DNA of 64,000 nt, taken from NCBI GenBank assembly GCA_016081115.2, contig CM071925.1:14984441-15048440 (forward strand), given 5' to 3'. The DNA is from Rehmannia glutinosa. Its lineage: Eukaryota > Streptophyta > Magnoliopsida > Lamiales > Orobanchaceae. The notes beneath the pieces are model-generated. The model worked only from the letters and a program-made list of their open reading frames with translations, was not told where the DNA came from and made no database searches. Below, piece after piece: positions 46,857 through 57,606 of this stretch (its first letter is position 1; the number at the start of each line of letters is the position of its first letter). The position numbers were made by a program, and so were the translations under genes.

Positions 46857-47412
46857 CACTCAGAAGACTCAATGAGAAGAGATGAAACATGATAAGATGA
46901 AAATAGAGCAGATCCTATAAATCAGCCAAGTGAATCAGTCGTATCGGAAATTCAGCTATATCGAGTTAGCTGACAGCTGAGTCACTATACGTATAGAGAG
47001 AAGAAGAGTTGAGTCAGTTAAGGAGTAAGCTGAGTCATTTATGAGCTAAGTGACAAAAACGCAGTAGTTTTTAATGAGCGGGAATGTTTTTAAGGATGAC
47101 GTCAGCGTAATAATGATGGGTACAGTCAAAAGCTGCACAATAAGCATATGATTGAATATAAATGCTGCCGCATTAAATGCGAGCAATTAAATGCAAATGA
47201 GACGTGCTAAATCTGAGCCGTTGATCTTGATCAATATTTCAAAAACCAAAAACACGTCCTTTCATAACCCTTATATACCCTTTTGTTCAGTTTTCTCTCT
47301 CACTTCAAAAACTGTTCATCTTTCCAAAGCAAGAAAGCAAGTATCTTTTCTCTCAAAACCCTACCAATCTTCAAAGCAAGTTCGTCAAGTTTCGTTCGAT
47401 AAAATCACTGAA
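46857..47412 (+). promoter_or_regulatory. Spacer with promoter-like block before the B aORF
   Basis: Contains GAGCGGGAATG at about 47076; the perfect palindrome TGACGTCA at 47097-47104; a TATA-like box (TTATATACCC) at about 47270-47279; and a CT-rich leader (TTTTCTCTCTCACTTC) from about 47290, then the ATG at 47413. Spacing from palindrome to TATA is about 170 bases, as in D. This is the best preserved version of the block. A promoter role is inferred. Confidence 0.55.
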
Positions 47413-50400
47413 ATGGCACCAGCACATGATTTTACTAAGCTTGCAAAGCAAATCCACACCGGATCAATTGTGGATTTTGAAGGGATGATAAAGCAGGGTT
47501 CCGATGAAACCCTTGTGAAGAAGATAGCTGATAAAATTGAGAAATCCGGGCTAAAACCCTTTCTCACACTGGAATACCAAATGACATATGTAGAGGAGGT
47601 CACCCAGTTTTACATAAACGCTGAGGTGCAGGACAAAGGGATTAAATCCTCTGTCCACCGCAAGGACATTCTAATCACTGCAAAGGACCTTGCGGAGCAA
47701 TGTTTATTGCCGTCAGAGGCCATGCCGGAGATATATGAAGCAGACGTAGATTTGGTCGCTGCATGGAAGGAAGTGGCCAAACCCGAGTGTGCAATAAAAG
47801 TTATCTACACAGCTGACAAAAAGCTGCTGAAGGATGATTATCACAAACTGTTGGATATCGTTGCCAAATGTGTAGACATGAAGTTTGGAAGCTTCAATCA
47901 ACTGTCCAAAACCAAGCTGATCGTCATGGCTGCGATCATGGAGGAGAAGAAGGTCAACTAGGCAGAATTTGTCACAGCAGACTCTGCTAGAATGTTGCAA
48001 ACAAGTCCTTCAAGGATGATGAGTCTTTGGAGGATCTCTGGGGTATGGCCTTGTAATTGGCCACTTGATTAAGGTGAAGAGTGTTCCCCTTCGACATGGA
48101 AAATCATTCCATGTTAATAAGAAGATGTTTTGGGCCAACTTGTCTGGAGCCCAGAAGAGAGCATACGCCAAGCGGGCGGACACCAGTGAGGGCGAAGCGG
48201 TGACCCGAGGAAACAAATTATTACTTCCCTTCCCAAGAAGAAAGTCGTCCATGCGGTGCAAAGAAGATAGATAATTGCCCCTGCGGCAAAGAAGAAGAAA
48301 GAGTCACCGTCGCCGCAGCCGTGTCTCCCGCCCCCTGGCCGTCGATGCGGAGAAGAAACCTCAAATACCTTCTCCAACCATTAAGAAGAAAGAGGATCGC
48401 CAAGCCAAGAAAGACAAACTCGGACAAAGAAAGATGCACCCCCGCCAAGGAATCAAGAAGTCAGATCCGAACAAAAAATTCCTCTAGTAAGGACAAAAGA
48501 AGAAGACTCACCAAGCATTCGAGCTTGAGAAGACAATGAGCCACTCATTTGGAAAAGATCTCCGAGATCTCCAAGAAGTGCGATCTCTAAATTATTGATG
48601 AAACAGCCAAGTCACGAGGCCGATCAGCAGAGGCAAATCAAGACCCAGTGTGGGCCAAATGTAAGTGAGAACAAGAAGAAAGAAAAAGCAGATCTCGCCT
48701 GAGGCGAAAGTGCAAAGAGTTTGCCACCCTCCATTCCTGAAAAGGAAGGGCAACAGGGAGAGGATAAAGATGATGATGTAATCATATGCTCCCCATTGTA
48801 CCCAGACATCCAAAATATTCTAAGAGCATGGAGGGAATGGAAGCTGAGTCACTCTAGGGTGCAGTTTGAACACCCGATTTTATGGATGAGGAAGAGGAAC
48901 TCTTTGAGGTTTTCTTGAAGTTGTTGATCTGATGTTGCAAGCCCTGGATGAGGATAATTGTATTAATATGCTGCAAATTCGGAAGCAAAACGGACAAGCA
49001 AGAGTAGCTGAGGAAGCAGAGGCGTGTGAGAAAGCCAGCATCTGTCCTCTTACTAGAACCAGCGATCACACTCATCCGCACATAGATGTTCTTTCAGAAA
49101 GTGACGAGGATGTGGATCCGGTTGCTGCAAAGGAGAAATTGGATATGCATCAAGCCATGTTGGAGTCCAAATTGATGCATGAGCAAGTACCGAGGAAGGA
49201 CCGGGGAGAGTCTTCCAAATCACAGCTGAAAATTGATCCGTTGGGAGTGGTACAGCAAATTGCTACTGTTATTGCTGCAACCACTTCCCCAGTTCACTCA
49301 GAAGACGGATCTAAGGGATTTGGCGATGACACTGGGAATTTGGGCACCCAAGTTGAGCCAACCCCTGTTGAAGGTATCTTACCATCCGCCCTACGGTGAC
49401 CACTCATTTGACAAAGTCGTGAGTCCGGAGAGAGTGACCCCAACATAAGTCACTCGGTGGTGAGCCACCGAGGGTGAAACTCACTCCACCGCAGCCTAGG
49501 TCGGAGGATCCGGTGACTCCACCCCGAATCTAGGAGGCGAAGTGGAGAAGGAACAAGAAAAGGAAACACAACAAGTTGTCACCGACGAAGCTCATACAGA
49601 TTGAATCTGTCTCTTTGAAGTGCCAACCGCTCGCAGCCGAGGACGCTGGCCGATGCGGTCGAGGCACAAGATGGATCTCGCTCCGGAGTTAACACTGGGC
49701 CTTTGAAAGTGCAATCCACGGAGTTGAGACTCTGTGGATGCCATCGCAGAAGACCCTAAGACAGCTGCGCCTGTCGAAGGTTGTACAAGAGCCCCGCCGC
49801 AGGTTGAGACTGCAGGAGGTAATGAAGGCCTAAGGGAGGTTGAGACTTCCCTAGGTAAAAATCAAGGAGATAAGAGCATTCCTCAGACCATAATTGCCGA
49901 TTCAGGGAGGAAATCAGTGCTCTTCATGACTCCTAGGATGATCCTGATACAACCTTCCTAGGATCTGTAGATGAAGCTGAGTCTACCCCAACTGCACATC
50001 AAAAAGACTCAGCTGAGGATGTTCTTCCTAGCACGAGTAAGCCAGACTTCAAGGCTGCTCGACAAACATTCAATTTTGATGATGAGCCAAGCCTTCAAGA
50101 GTCATCATCCTCAGATGACGCTGATGGTGCAGCTGAGGAATAGCAAATTCATTTAGCAGAATCTACTAAGGCCGAAGAAGCTGTTAAGACAATTGAGGCT
50201 CAGTCAGCTGGCCAAACCACTCACCAAGGCCCAGCTAAAACCGAGTCGTCTGCGCAGACTCCACTCAACCGGGCACATCACCGGCACGAGTAACGGTGGA
50301 ATTTATACCATATGCCCGTGATGATGCATTTGAAGAAACTTTCCCTTTCTCTATTGAGCTGCCTGAACTTGATGAAGATATAGCTCGAGAGCGATGGACG

Positions 50401-51968
50401 CTTCAACGCCGACCACCCGATTATTCCCACAGATACTATCGTCCCAAACAGACTTTGATTTTGATCTTTGCTTGGCCGCCACCGAGACCGAGGTGGCCGG
50501 TGAGGCACGAGAGGTCTTCAAGACAATCTTTGCAGAGATTGAGAAGATAGAACGGCACCAGGCCACATTGGATATGCGACTGGAAAACAGGGATGCCAAT
50601 CTTACGGCCGATCTGTGCGGAATAATGATTAGAATCAGGGAATGGTGTCAACAGCAGTGTACAATGCGACTAGAACAAGTCAGATATTTTAAGGCATTGT
50701 ACAACAAAATGTTGATATGGAGCGCTGATAATGCTTACATGAAGAGGAGAATGAAAGAAAATATTGACAGAATGCATGCCTCCCACAACACTGAAATAGA
50801 ACTGTTGCGAGAATTTCACAGGAAAGAACTTCTGCGCGTAGAGGAAAATATGAATAACAAATTCAGCCTTCTCATGGCTGAAATGAAGCTGGTGGCAGCT
50901 GAATCCAAAGTCACCCGCTCAGAATTTCGTACTGCATACTCTGCAGCAGACTCCAAGCAAAACTCAGCTATCAGCCGCCTAGATTTCATGCTTGCTAGCA
51001 TGTTCCCAGGGGTTCCTCTCTCCTTTGATGATGCCAAAAAGGGGGAAGAGGGATACCTGAAGACATTGAAAGGGTCACGGATGAGAAAGAAAAGGACGCA
51101 GTTGTTGAAAAGAAGAAGAAAACAGTTGAAGAACATAAGAAAGAAAAGGGAAAAGCAGTTGAGGGGGAAGGTTCAAAAGATATGACTCTAATGTTTGCTG
51201 AAACCCCTCAACAAGGTCTTGTCACAACTGACATAATCAGCAAACTTCCAGTAACTCTGCCGCTCGAACACTCTGCTGTACCTATGTCTGAGAAGAGAAA
51301 AATCGTAGAAGCAGGGATGAAGGAGGTCGAAGGAAAAATAGATGCCCGTGTGATGGATATATTGAAACAATACGGAGGCATTCCGGCGGAAAAGACACAG
51401 ATGCTATTTCAGACGTTGAAAATGAGCCGAGATCAGTTGATGAATTCAAAACGCTCGAATCCGAATGATACTTCGAGAACATGTCCATGGCCCAAGCTTG
51501 GGACTTGTACTGGGAAAAAGACCTTAAGCTGTGCGAAGAAGGCCGATAAAGCAAGAGACTTTGCGGGCAACAAGATACTACAAGCAAGTCACCGACAAAA
51601 TGAAGGCTCGCGTACAATATACACCCAGAGGAAGAGGAAGAAGCAGTGGAGAAAGAGGTTTCAGACCTAGACCTCTACCCAAAAACATTGAATACATAGA
51701 TCCAGGTAAGAAAGGAGGGATCTAATGGGCTGGATATGATGCCATAGCAAATCTGGAAGTGGAGAGGAAAAATGCTGAGTATGTTAAGAGAATCGAAGAA
51801 GAAAATAGAAGACAAACTCAGCTGTGGAAAGAAAGGCAAGAAAGAAAGAGAAGAGACGATGCTGCAAAGAGAGCTTACGAGAAAAAGAAAGCAGCTGAAG
51901 ATGAAAAGAAGAGAAAGAGAGCGAGAGGGCAGAGTCAAGAAAGAAAGAAGGAGGCGCGAAGGCGATGA
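47413..51968 (+). pseudogene. Element B additional ORF (aORF), about 4.5 kb
   Basis: ATG at 47413 (MAPAHDFTKLAKQIHTGSIV) opens about 183 codons of N-terminal domain, ending at TAG 47959-47961 where D has Trp. It continues in pieces: GLVIGHLIKVKSVPLRHGKS (48050-48110), a Lys/Ala/Pro-rich basic region (48200-48540), an acidic segment (48760-49000), GVETP-like repeats (49340-49860), FDDEPSLQESSSSDDADGAA (50079-50138), and a long helical region at 50394-51185 with MIRIREWCQQQCTMRLEQVR and FMLASMFPGVPLSFDDAKKG. An Arg/Gly stretch (PRGRGRSSGERGFRP) at about 51620 and a Glu/Lys/Arg tail lead to the TGA at 51966-51968. No signal peptide or membrane helix is seen. Role unknown; composition suggests a nucleic-acid- or protein-binding scaffold (inference). 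Confidence 0.82.
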
Positions 51969-52142
51969 AGTGTTGTTGTCCACCCCTTCATGTATTTTAC
52001 TGATTGTAAATACATATGTATGTAAGTCTTCTGTACGTTGAATAAGAATTGTGTAATTTCTATATTTGCGTAGATATAGTCTGCTATGTTTACTATGATA
52101 CACATTGTAAACAACTTTGTAAAGGACAAGAATGTTATGATC

Positions 52143-52148
52143 AATAAA
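52143..52148 (+). terminator. Poly(A) signal after the B aORF
   Basis: AATAAA in the conserved ATGATCAATAAA block, about 175 bases after the aORF stop. Confidence 0.5.
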
Positions 52149-52245
52149 AAGATTGATTCTACGCATACATTATCTGTTACTATATTGTCTGTATGTATCT
52201 TTGATGCTTACATTTTGTATGTATGTTTTAAGTTTTGGCATCATC

Positions 52246-52259
52246 AAAAAGGGGGAAAT
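52246..52259 (+). other. Polypurine tract, element B
   Basis: AAAAAGGGGGAAAT directly before the 3' LTR. Confidence 0.92.
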
Positions 52260-53838
52260 TGTTGGGAAATTTATTGTTTAGATTTTGATGAATGCCATGT
52301 AAAACTTAGACTAGAAAGTTGGCACCCCATTTTACTTGTAATTTGCATTGTAATAGATAGGGTTATGCAGTGAGACAAGTCGGCTATGCCTGGATATACA
52401 AGAAGTCAATCAAGATCGAAATGAAGACTCATTGTGAAACAATTGAGTATGGCAAGGAGGAGAAGTCAAGAACTCGATCAAGGAGTATCAATGGGATACA
52501 ATGTTGTGTGAAGTGTTAGTCAAGTCATCTCAAGAAGCCAAGTCTCAAGTTGAAGTGACAGATGAGTCATCTATTTATTGGAAGCTAACTCGAAGTCACC
52601 TGGGGAAGTTTGAGAACTACGGTCAAGTCAAGACAATGAGAAAAGAATCCGTTACGTAAGTCAAGAAGCTTACTTAAATAAGTAATACTTCCATGCCGCC
52701 CGTCTCGAAAGTGTTGATCCCGAGAAGCGTGCAAAAGGGATAAACCAATGGGAAACATCGCACCTCGTGTCGACTCGAATAGCTGAACATTCATTTAATA
52801 CGAGGAAATGTCAACATCAAAGACTGCAACAAGACAAGCCAACGAACACAAGTGATTTTTGAAAATCAGCCTATCTCTTCAACGGGCAAATTTTTGAAAG
52901 TTCACTATAAAAGGCTGAGGAATCACATTGAGAAAAGGTTACCTTGATTACCTAAACCCGAACTATCAAGCAATTATTCGAACTGTAACCTGCAATATAT
53001 TCTCAAGTTATTCAAGCAAATCCTCAAGCCTAAATCTCGAAGGAAATCGATCTAACACCAAGCTGTGAAGGAAATACAACTTCAAACTGTTGAAGAGGAA
53101 ACTTTTGAAGAATCAGAAGGGGTCTACATTCCAAGGAGGATTGTAGAAAGGTTCAAGGTCAAACCAGTCTCAAGTTATTGGAGGGCTTCGTGATCAAATC
53201 CAAGAAGCTTGAGCAAGTGAGCTGAAGTAGCAAGGCAGCCGCCCTGTGAAGAAGCTGAGTCGGACGAGAAGCCAATTGTGTGACCAAGGCATCTCCAGAC
53301 TGAGTCCCAAAGGATCAAGTCAGCTGTGTGATCAAGACTTGTATCTGGACTGATAACCACTTTGTACTCTGATAAATACTTAGTGGATTCCTCCAGGAGT
53401 TGGAGAAGAGAGGAGTAGAAGAATTACCCCATCTTCGAACCTCTATAAAAATTATTGTGTCATTTACATTTCAACATTTTTATTTCTGCATATCATTTTA
53501 TAACTATTGATAATTTGCTATCCAACTGATAATTAACAAAGTGCTAAAATCAAGTGTTTAAAACAAACTTAAACCAAATTCAAGGGTGTTAGTCTTCCGC
53601 TGAAAATCTCATCACAGTCAAGTTAAGGTTTAGACTAAACAATGAGTTATTCTATCAACACTCAAGCTCAATCGAAATCGCTGAGTGGCTAACTCACTGG
53701 TTAACTAACTTAGTTGTCCCTCAAGGACTTATCTGTGTATTTAACTCTGTAATATTTTAAAAGGACTAAAATGAAAAGTTGGTAAGATTTATTCAACCCC
53801 CCCCTTCTAAACCTTACTCACACCCCTTGGGACCTACA
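52260..53838 (+). repeat. 3' LTR of element B
   Basis: TGTTGGGAAATTTATTG to TTGGGACCTACA, followed by AACCA. TATAAAA at 52906-52912. Differences from the 5' LTR cluster at CAG/CTG sites, for example CAGCTGGGA against CAATGGGA and GTCAGACTCTGAATAG against GTCGACTCGAATAG. Confidence 0.93.
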
Positions 53839-53843
53839 AACCA

Positions 53844-56800
53844 CCATGGATGCAGAGAAGACTGTTGATGCCAATCAGCAGAGTGTAGAAGACCCAGCTG
53901 CCCGTGAGACAGCTGTGGAGAAGCAAAGAGCTGAGACAACTGAGACTCTTTAGAAAAGAGTTGTCTCGTCCCCTTAGACTGATGCCAATATACCTGAGGA
54001 GGAGCAAGCTCAACTTGCTACAATTCTGGGAGATGGGGATGATGATGATGATGTGATTATGTACTCTCCAGTCTAGCCGGATATTTAACAGAGATTGAGG
54101 GATTGGAGAAGACGGAAGTTGGACTTCTCTCGACAACAATTTGAGCACCCAGAGTATGTCAAAGAAGAGGAAGCTTCCTAGGAAACGTCTCTGTTCACTA
54201 TGCCCTCAATGAGGAATTCTGCATGGATGCCCTCCATGCCATCAAGGAGGATGAAAAGGAGAAAGCTTTGGAGAAAGCCAAAGCTCTTGAGAAATCAAAG
54301 ATGTGCATGTTAACTAGAGATCATGAGCATGTCATGGAATCGACTGACAGCAGCGATCTGGAAGAGATTGATCCTACTGAAAAGGCCGAGTTCCGACAGG
54401 CCATCTAATAATCAAAAGCCATGCACGAACAACATTTGCAAGAGGGTCCAGGAGAATCTTCTAAACTCTCTCCCAGCTCTAACCCTTTGGATGTGGCGCA
54501 GAAGATAGTTGTTGACATAGCTGCCACCACATCCCCTGTGCAATCTGAAAATGGCTCTCAGGGGAATGGAATCTAGGGAAGGAGACGCCAAGCAACCCCT
54601 GAAGGTGTTGAGACACCTGCCCCCACGGCTGATTACTCAAAAGGACAAACAACCGGGTCTTAGGAGCAGAGTAACCCCACAACCGTTAGCTGGTGCGCCA
54701 GTTGAGGGAGAAGCTCTCTCCACCAAAGCTAGGTCGGAGGACACTATGGGAGACCAAACTATGAAGTTAGGAGGCGAAGGTGAGAAATCAATGTATCGGC
54801 AGAGTGAAGTTGATGAAGCTCAGACGGTTGAGATCAGATCGATTGAAACTTCTTCTCGATCGAAGGTCGATGACGCTGTTGATGCAGCTAAGGTAAAGGA
54901 TGGAATGGAGGCCATGGGAGTTGAGACTCCTGGCCATGAAAGTGCAATCCTAGGAGTTGAGACTCCGACGGATGCCACCAAAGACCCCAAGGCAGCTGAG
55001 TCTGCCAAAGGGAAATCTGTCCAAGACCCTACTACAGTTGAGACTGTACATAGGGATGTTGAAGGCCCTACAACATTGAGACTGCTGGGGGTAATGAAGG
55101 CCTAAAGGAGGTTAAGACTTCCTTAGGTAAAAAAGTTAAGAAAGAGTAAATTTCTCATGTCGAGACGGCTGATGAAGAAGCCAAAATCAGTGCTCTCGGT
55201 GATTACAAAAACATTGACACAGAATTTTTGGAATCCGACAATGAAGTCGAGTCCAAACCTATTGCTGAAACTGCCAATGATAAGATTGAGGATGCTCAAG
55301 ACTCTCGGAATACTGTCAGTGATAAAACAACTCTGATGAGGTTTGTATTCGATGATGAGCCAAGCCCTATGGCTACATCTCACTCCGATGATGCTGATAA
55401 CACAACTGAGGACCAGTCAACTCAAAAGGAATCGCAAACTGATACCAAAGAAGATGTTAAGATAGCTGAGGGTCAGTCAGATGAGCAAGCTAACACAGCT
55501 GCGCAAGCTGAAACCATCGGTGAAAGAGCTAAAATAGCCGCCTCCCATCGATTTCTGAAGTCGGTGCGGTGAGGCAAGTCAAGATGACTCCACTCAAAGG
55601 GAGAAAGGAAGGGCTCCACAAGTTGGACCTATGGGAATCCCTCTCGTCCCAGACAACATGTTTGAAGAAATATTCCATTTTGAAGTCGAGTTACTACCTC
55701 TGGATGCCGATTCTACTAGAGAGCAAGCCAAGTACACTGTGGAAGTAGAGCTTGGTGTTCCAGCTGATTCAACAATAGTGCATATAGGTTTCGATTTCAA
55801 TGTTGTTTGGCCTGAGGAAGAGTCTGCTTCTATAGCTGACTTCTGGAAGTCATTTAAAGCCATTTGCAAAGAAATTGAGAATATGGAACACGGCTTAGCA
55901 TCGTTAGACCTAAGGTTGGACAACTGCGATGCAAGTATCAGTGGGGATATTCGAGGTGTTGTTCTACGAATCAGAGAATGGGCTGCTCAAACAACTGCTA
56001 TGAGATTAGAGCAAGTCCATTACTTCAAGTCACTCTTTGTAGAGTTGCTAGTTTGGAGTGTGGATAATATACAGTTTCAGCAGAGGCAGAAGGAGTATAT
56101 GGTGAGAATTGAAGAATCCCACAAGTCGGACATGAAGTTACTTAAGTTGCAACACAAGAGCAAAATTGCAAGACTGGAGGCCAACATGAACCAGCAGTTC
56201 AGTGTTCTCCAGACTGAAATGAAATTAATGGCAATTGGGTCCTAGGCTACGCAATCCAAATTCAGAACAACCTACTCCAAAGCAGATAACAAGAAAAATT
56301 CTACGAACAACCGACTTGAATTCATTCTCAGTGGATTGTTCCCTAGCCTGACCCTTTCATTTGGTGATGATGCCAAAAAAGGGGAAGATGAGGCCTTGAA
56401 AGGAACTGAAGGAGAGCAAAGGGAGTCATAAGGTGGAAAAGAAGGAAGTACCACCTAAGGGGGAAGGAAGCTCGAAAAACCCCTCCATTGAAGCTTATGT
56501 TTGCCTAGACTCCTCAACAAGGAGAGATTACAAGTTCACTTCTCAGCAAGCTACCGCAAGAGCTATCAGTGGAACAGAAAGCTGAGTTGGCAGTGAAAGA
56601 ATCAAGGAAATCCATCAAAGCTGAGTTCAAAAAGGTGGTTGAGAAACATTCTGCGCGGATTCTGAACATAAGGACACAATATGATGGTCCTCTAGTAGGA
56701 AAGGATTTCCCTGCGATCAAGCCCCCAAAAGACATCGATATGCCTGATGTTGGGTCTGAGCCCAGATCACTATAGGAGTTTCAAACTCTAGAGGCAGAAG

Positions 56801-57290
56801 GCTATTTCCAAGATGTGACTCTACCGCAAGCCTGGGACATGTACTGGGAAAAAGGTCTCGATGTGTGCAACCTAGTTGATGAGCAGCAGAGTTCCAGCAG
56901 TCACTCAGATGGAAAATCAAAAGCTCCAGTACAGTACACTCCCAGAGAAGGAGGAGCTGAGTCGGGAAGAAGAAGGGAAAGATCTGGTAGAAGTGGAAGA
57001 GACAGAGGATATCAACCGCAGCCAAGCCTGAGGACATAAAGTACATTAATCCACAGAAGAATGAATTAAACTACTGGGCTGGATATGATCATCTTCCCAA
57101 CTTGGAATTTGAACGCAAGAATGTTGAAGCTGTGAGAAGGCAAGAAGCTGATAACGAAAGGGTAAATCGCGAGTGGGAGGAAAGGCAGCGTAGGGATGAC
57201 CCTGCTGCAAGGCGAGCCTATGAGAAGAAGAAGAAGGATGAAGAGGAAAGGAAGAGAAGGAGAGCTAATGAGGATAGAAGAAGAGCATAA
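53844..57290 (+). pseudogene. Element D aORF, part 3 (C-terminal two thirds)
   Basis: Continues the D aORF after element B. An acidic start (GDGDDDDDVIMYSPV near 54033) is followed by RLRDWRRRKLDFSRQQFEHP, stops at 53950-54080, and a 184-codon frame at 54551-55105 with GVETP/EVETS-like repeats and GGEGEKSMYR. Then come an acidic segment with FDDEPSPMATSHSDDADNTT (55350-55410) and an intact 204-codon helical stretch at 55631-56245 (DNCDASISGDIRGVVLRIRE, TAMRLEQVHYFKSL). The tail runs EGGAESGRRRERSGRSGRDR, then REWEERQRRDDPAARRAYEK, to the stop at 57288-57290. Sequence is well diverged from B yet has the same order of segments. Most stops are TAG/TAA at former CAG/CAA positions. Confidence 0.82.
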
Positions 57291-57506
57291 GATAAAGCGA
57301 GAAAAAGGATGCAACCAAGGCGTTAAAGACGGCTGCAACCCCTTTATGTATTTTACTTTGTAAATACACAGTTGTAAGTTCTTTGTAAGTTAGCTATTAG
57401 CTCTGATACCTTCTTTGTAAGTTTGCTCTGATACATCTTGTATTTCAATAAATGTATAGAGTATATTGTTGTAAACAACTTTGTAAAGGAAAAGAATGTT
57501 ATGATC

Positions 57507-57512
57507 AATAAA
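57507..57512 (+). terminator. Poly(A) signal after the D aORF
   Basis: AATAAA in the block TTATGATCAATAAAATTG, about 215 bases after the aORF stop. Confidence 0.5.
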
Positions 57513-57592
57513 ATTGATTATTTAAAGCATACATTCTTTGTTACCGCACTGCTTGTGTTTGCTGTTTATTTTATTTAAGTTTTGGCAACATC

Positions 57593-57605
57593 AAAAAGGG
57601 GAAAA
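57593..57605 (+). other. Polypurine tract, element D
   Basis: AAAAAGGGGAAAA just before the 3' LTR. Confidence 0.9.
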
Positions 57606-57606
57606 T

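Larger units (their letters stand above)
29541..53838 (+). mobile_element. Sirevirus element B, complete but carrying three nested insertions
   Basis: Both LTRs are present and the duplication AACCA flanks the element (29536-29540 and 53839-53843), showing that B inserted into the aORF of D. Its own sequence is about 13.4 kb once solo LTR S, solo LTR X2 and element C are subtracted. Order: 5' LTR, primer site, gag (deleted middle), pol, aORF, polypurine tract, 3' LTR. It is closely related to D and A. The pol core is the longest open frame in the window but carries catalytic substitutions. Confidence 0.93.

Noticed and set aside
47413..51968. Naming the aORF a splicing factor, kinesin or caldesmon-like protein
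   Set aside because: Such names arise from low-complexity Lys/Glu/Arg tails. No domain of those families is visible, and the ORF is part of a retrotransposon.
47413..51968. Calling the aORF an envelope gene
   Set aside because: No signal peptide, membrane helix or surface/fusion features are seen; position after pol alone is not enough.
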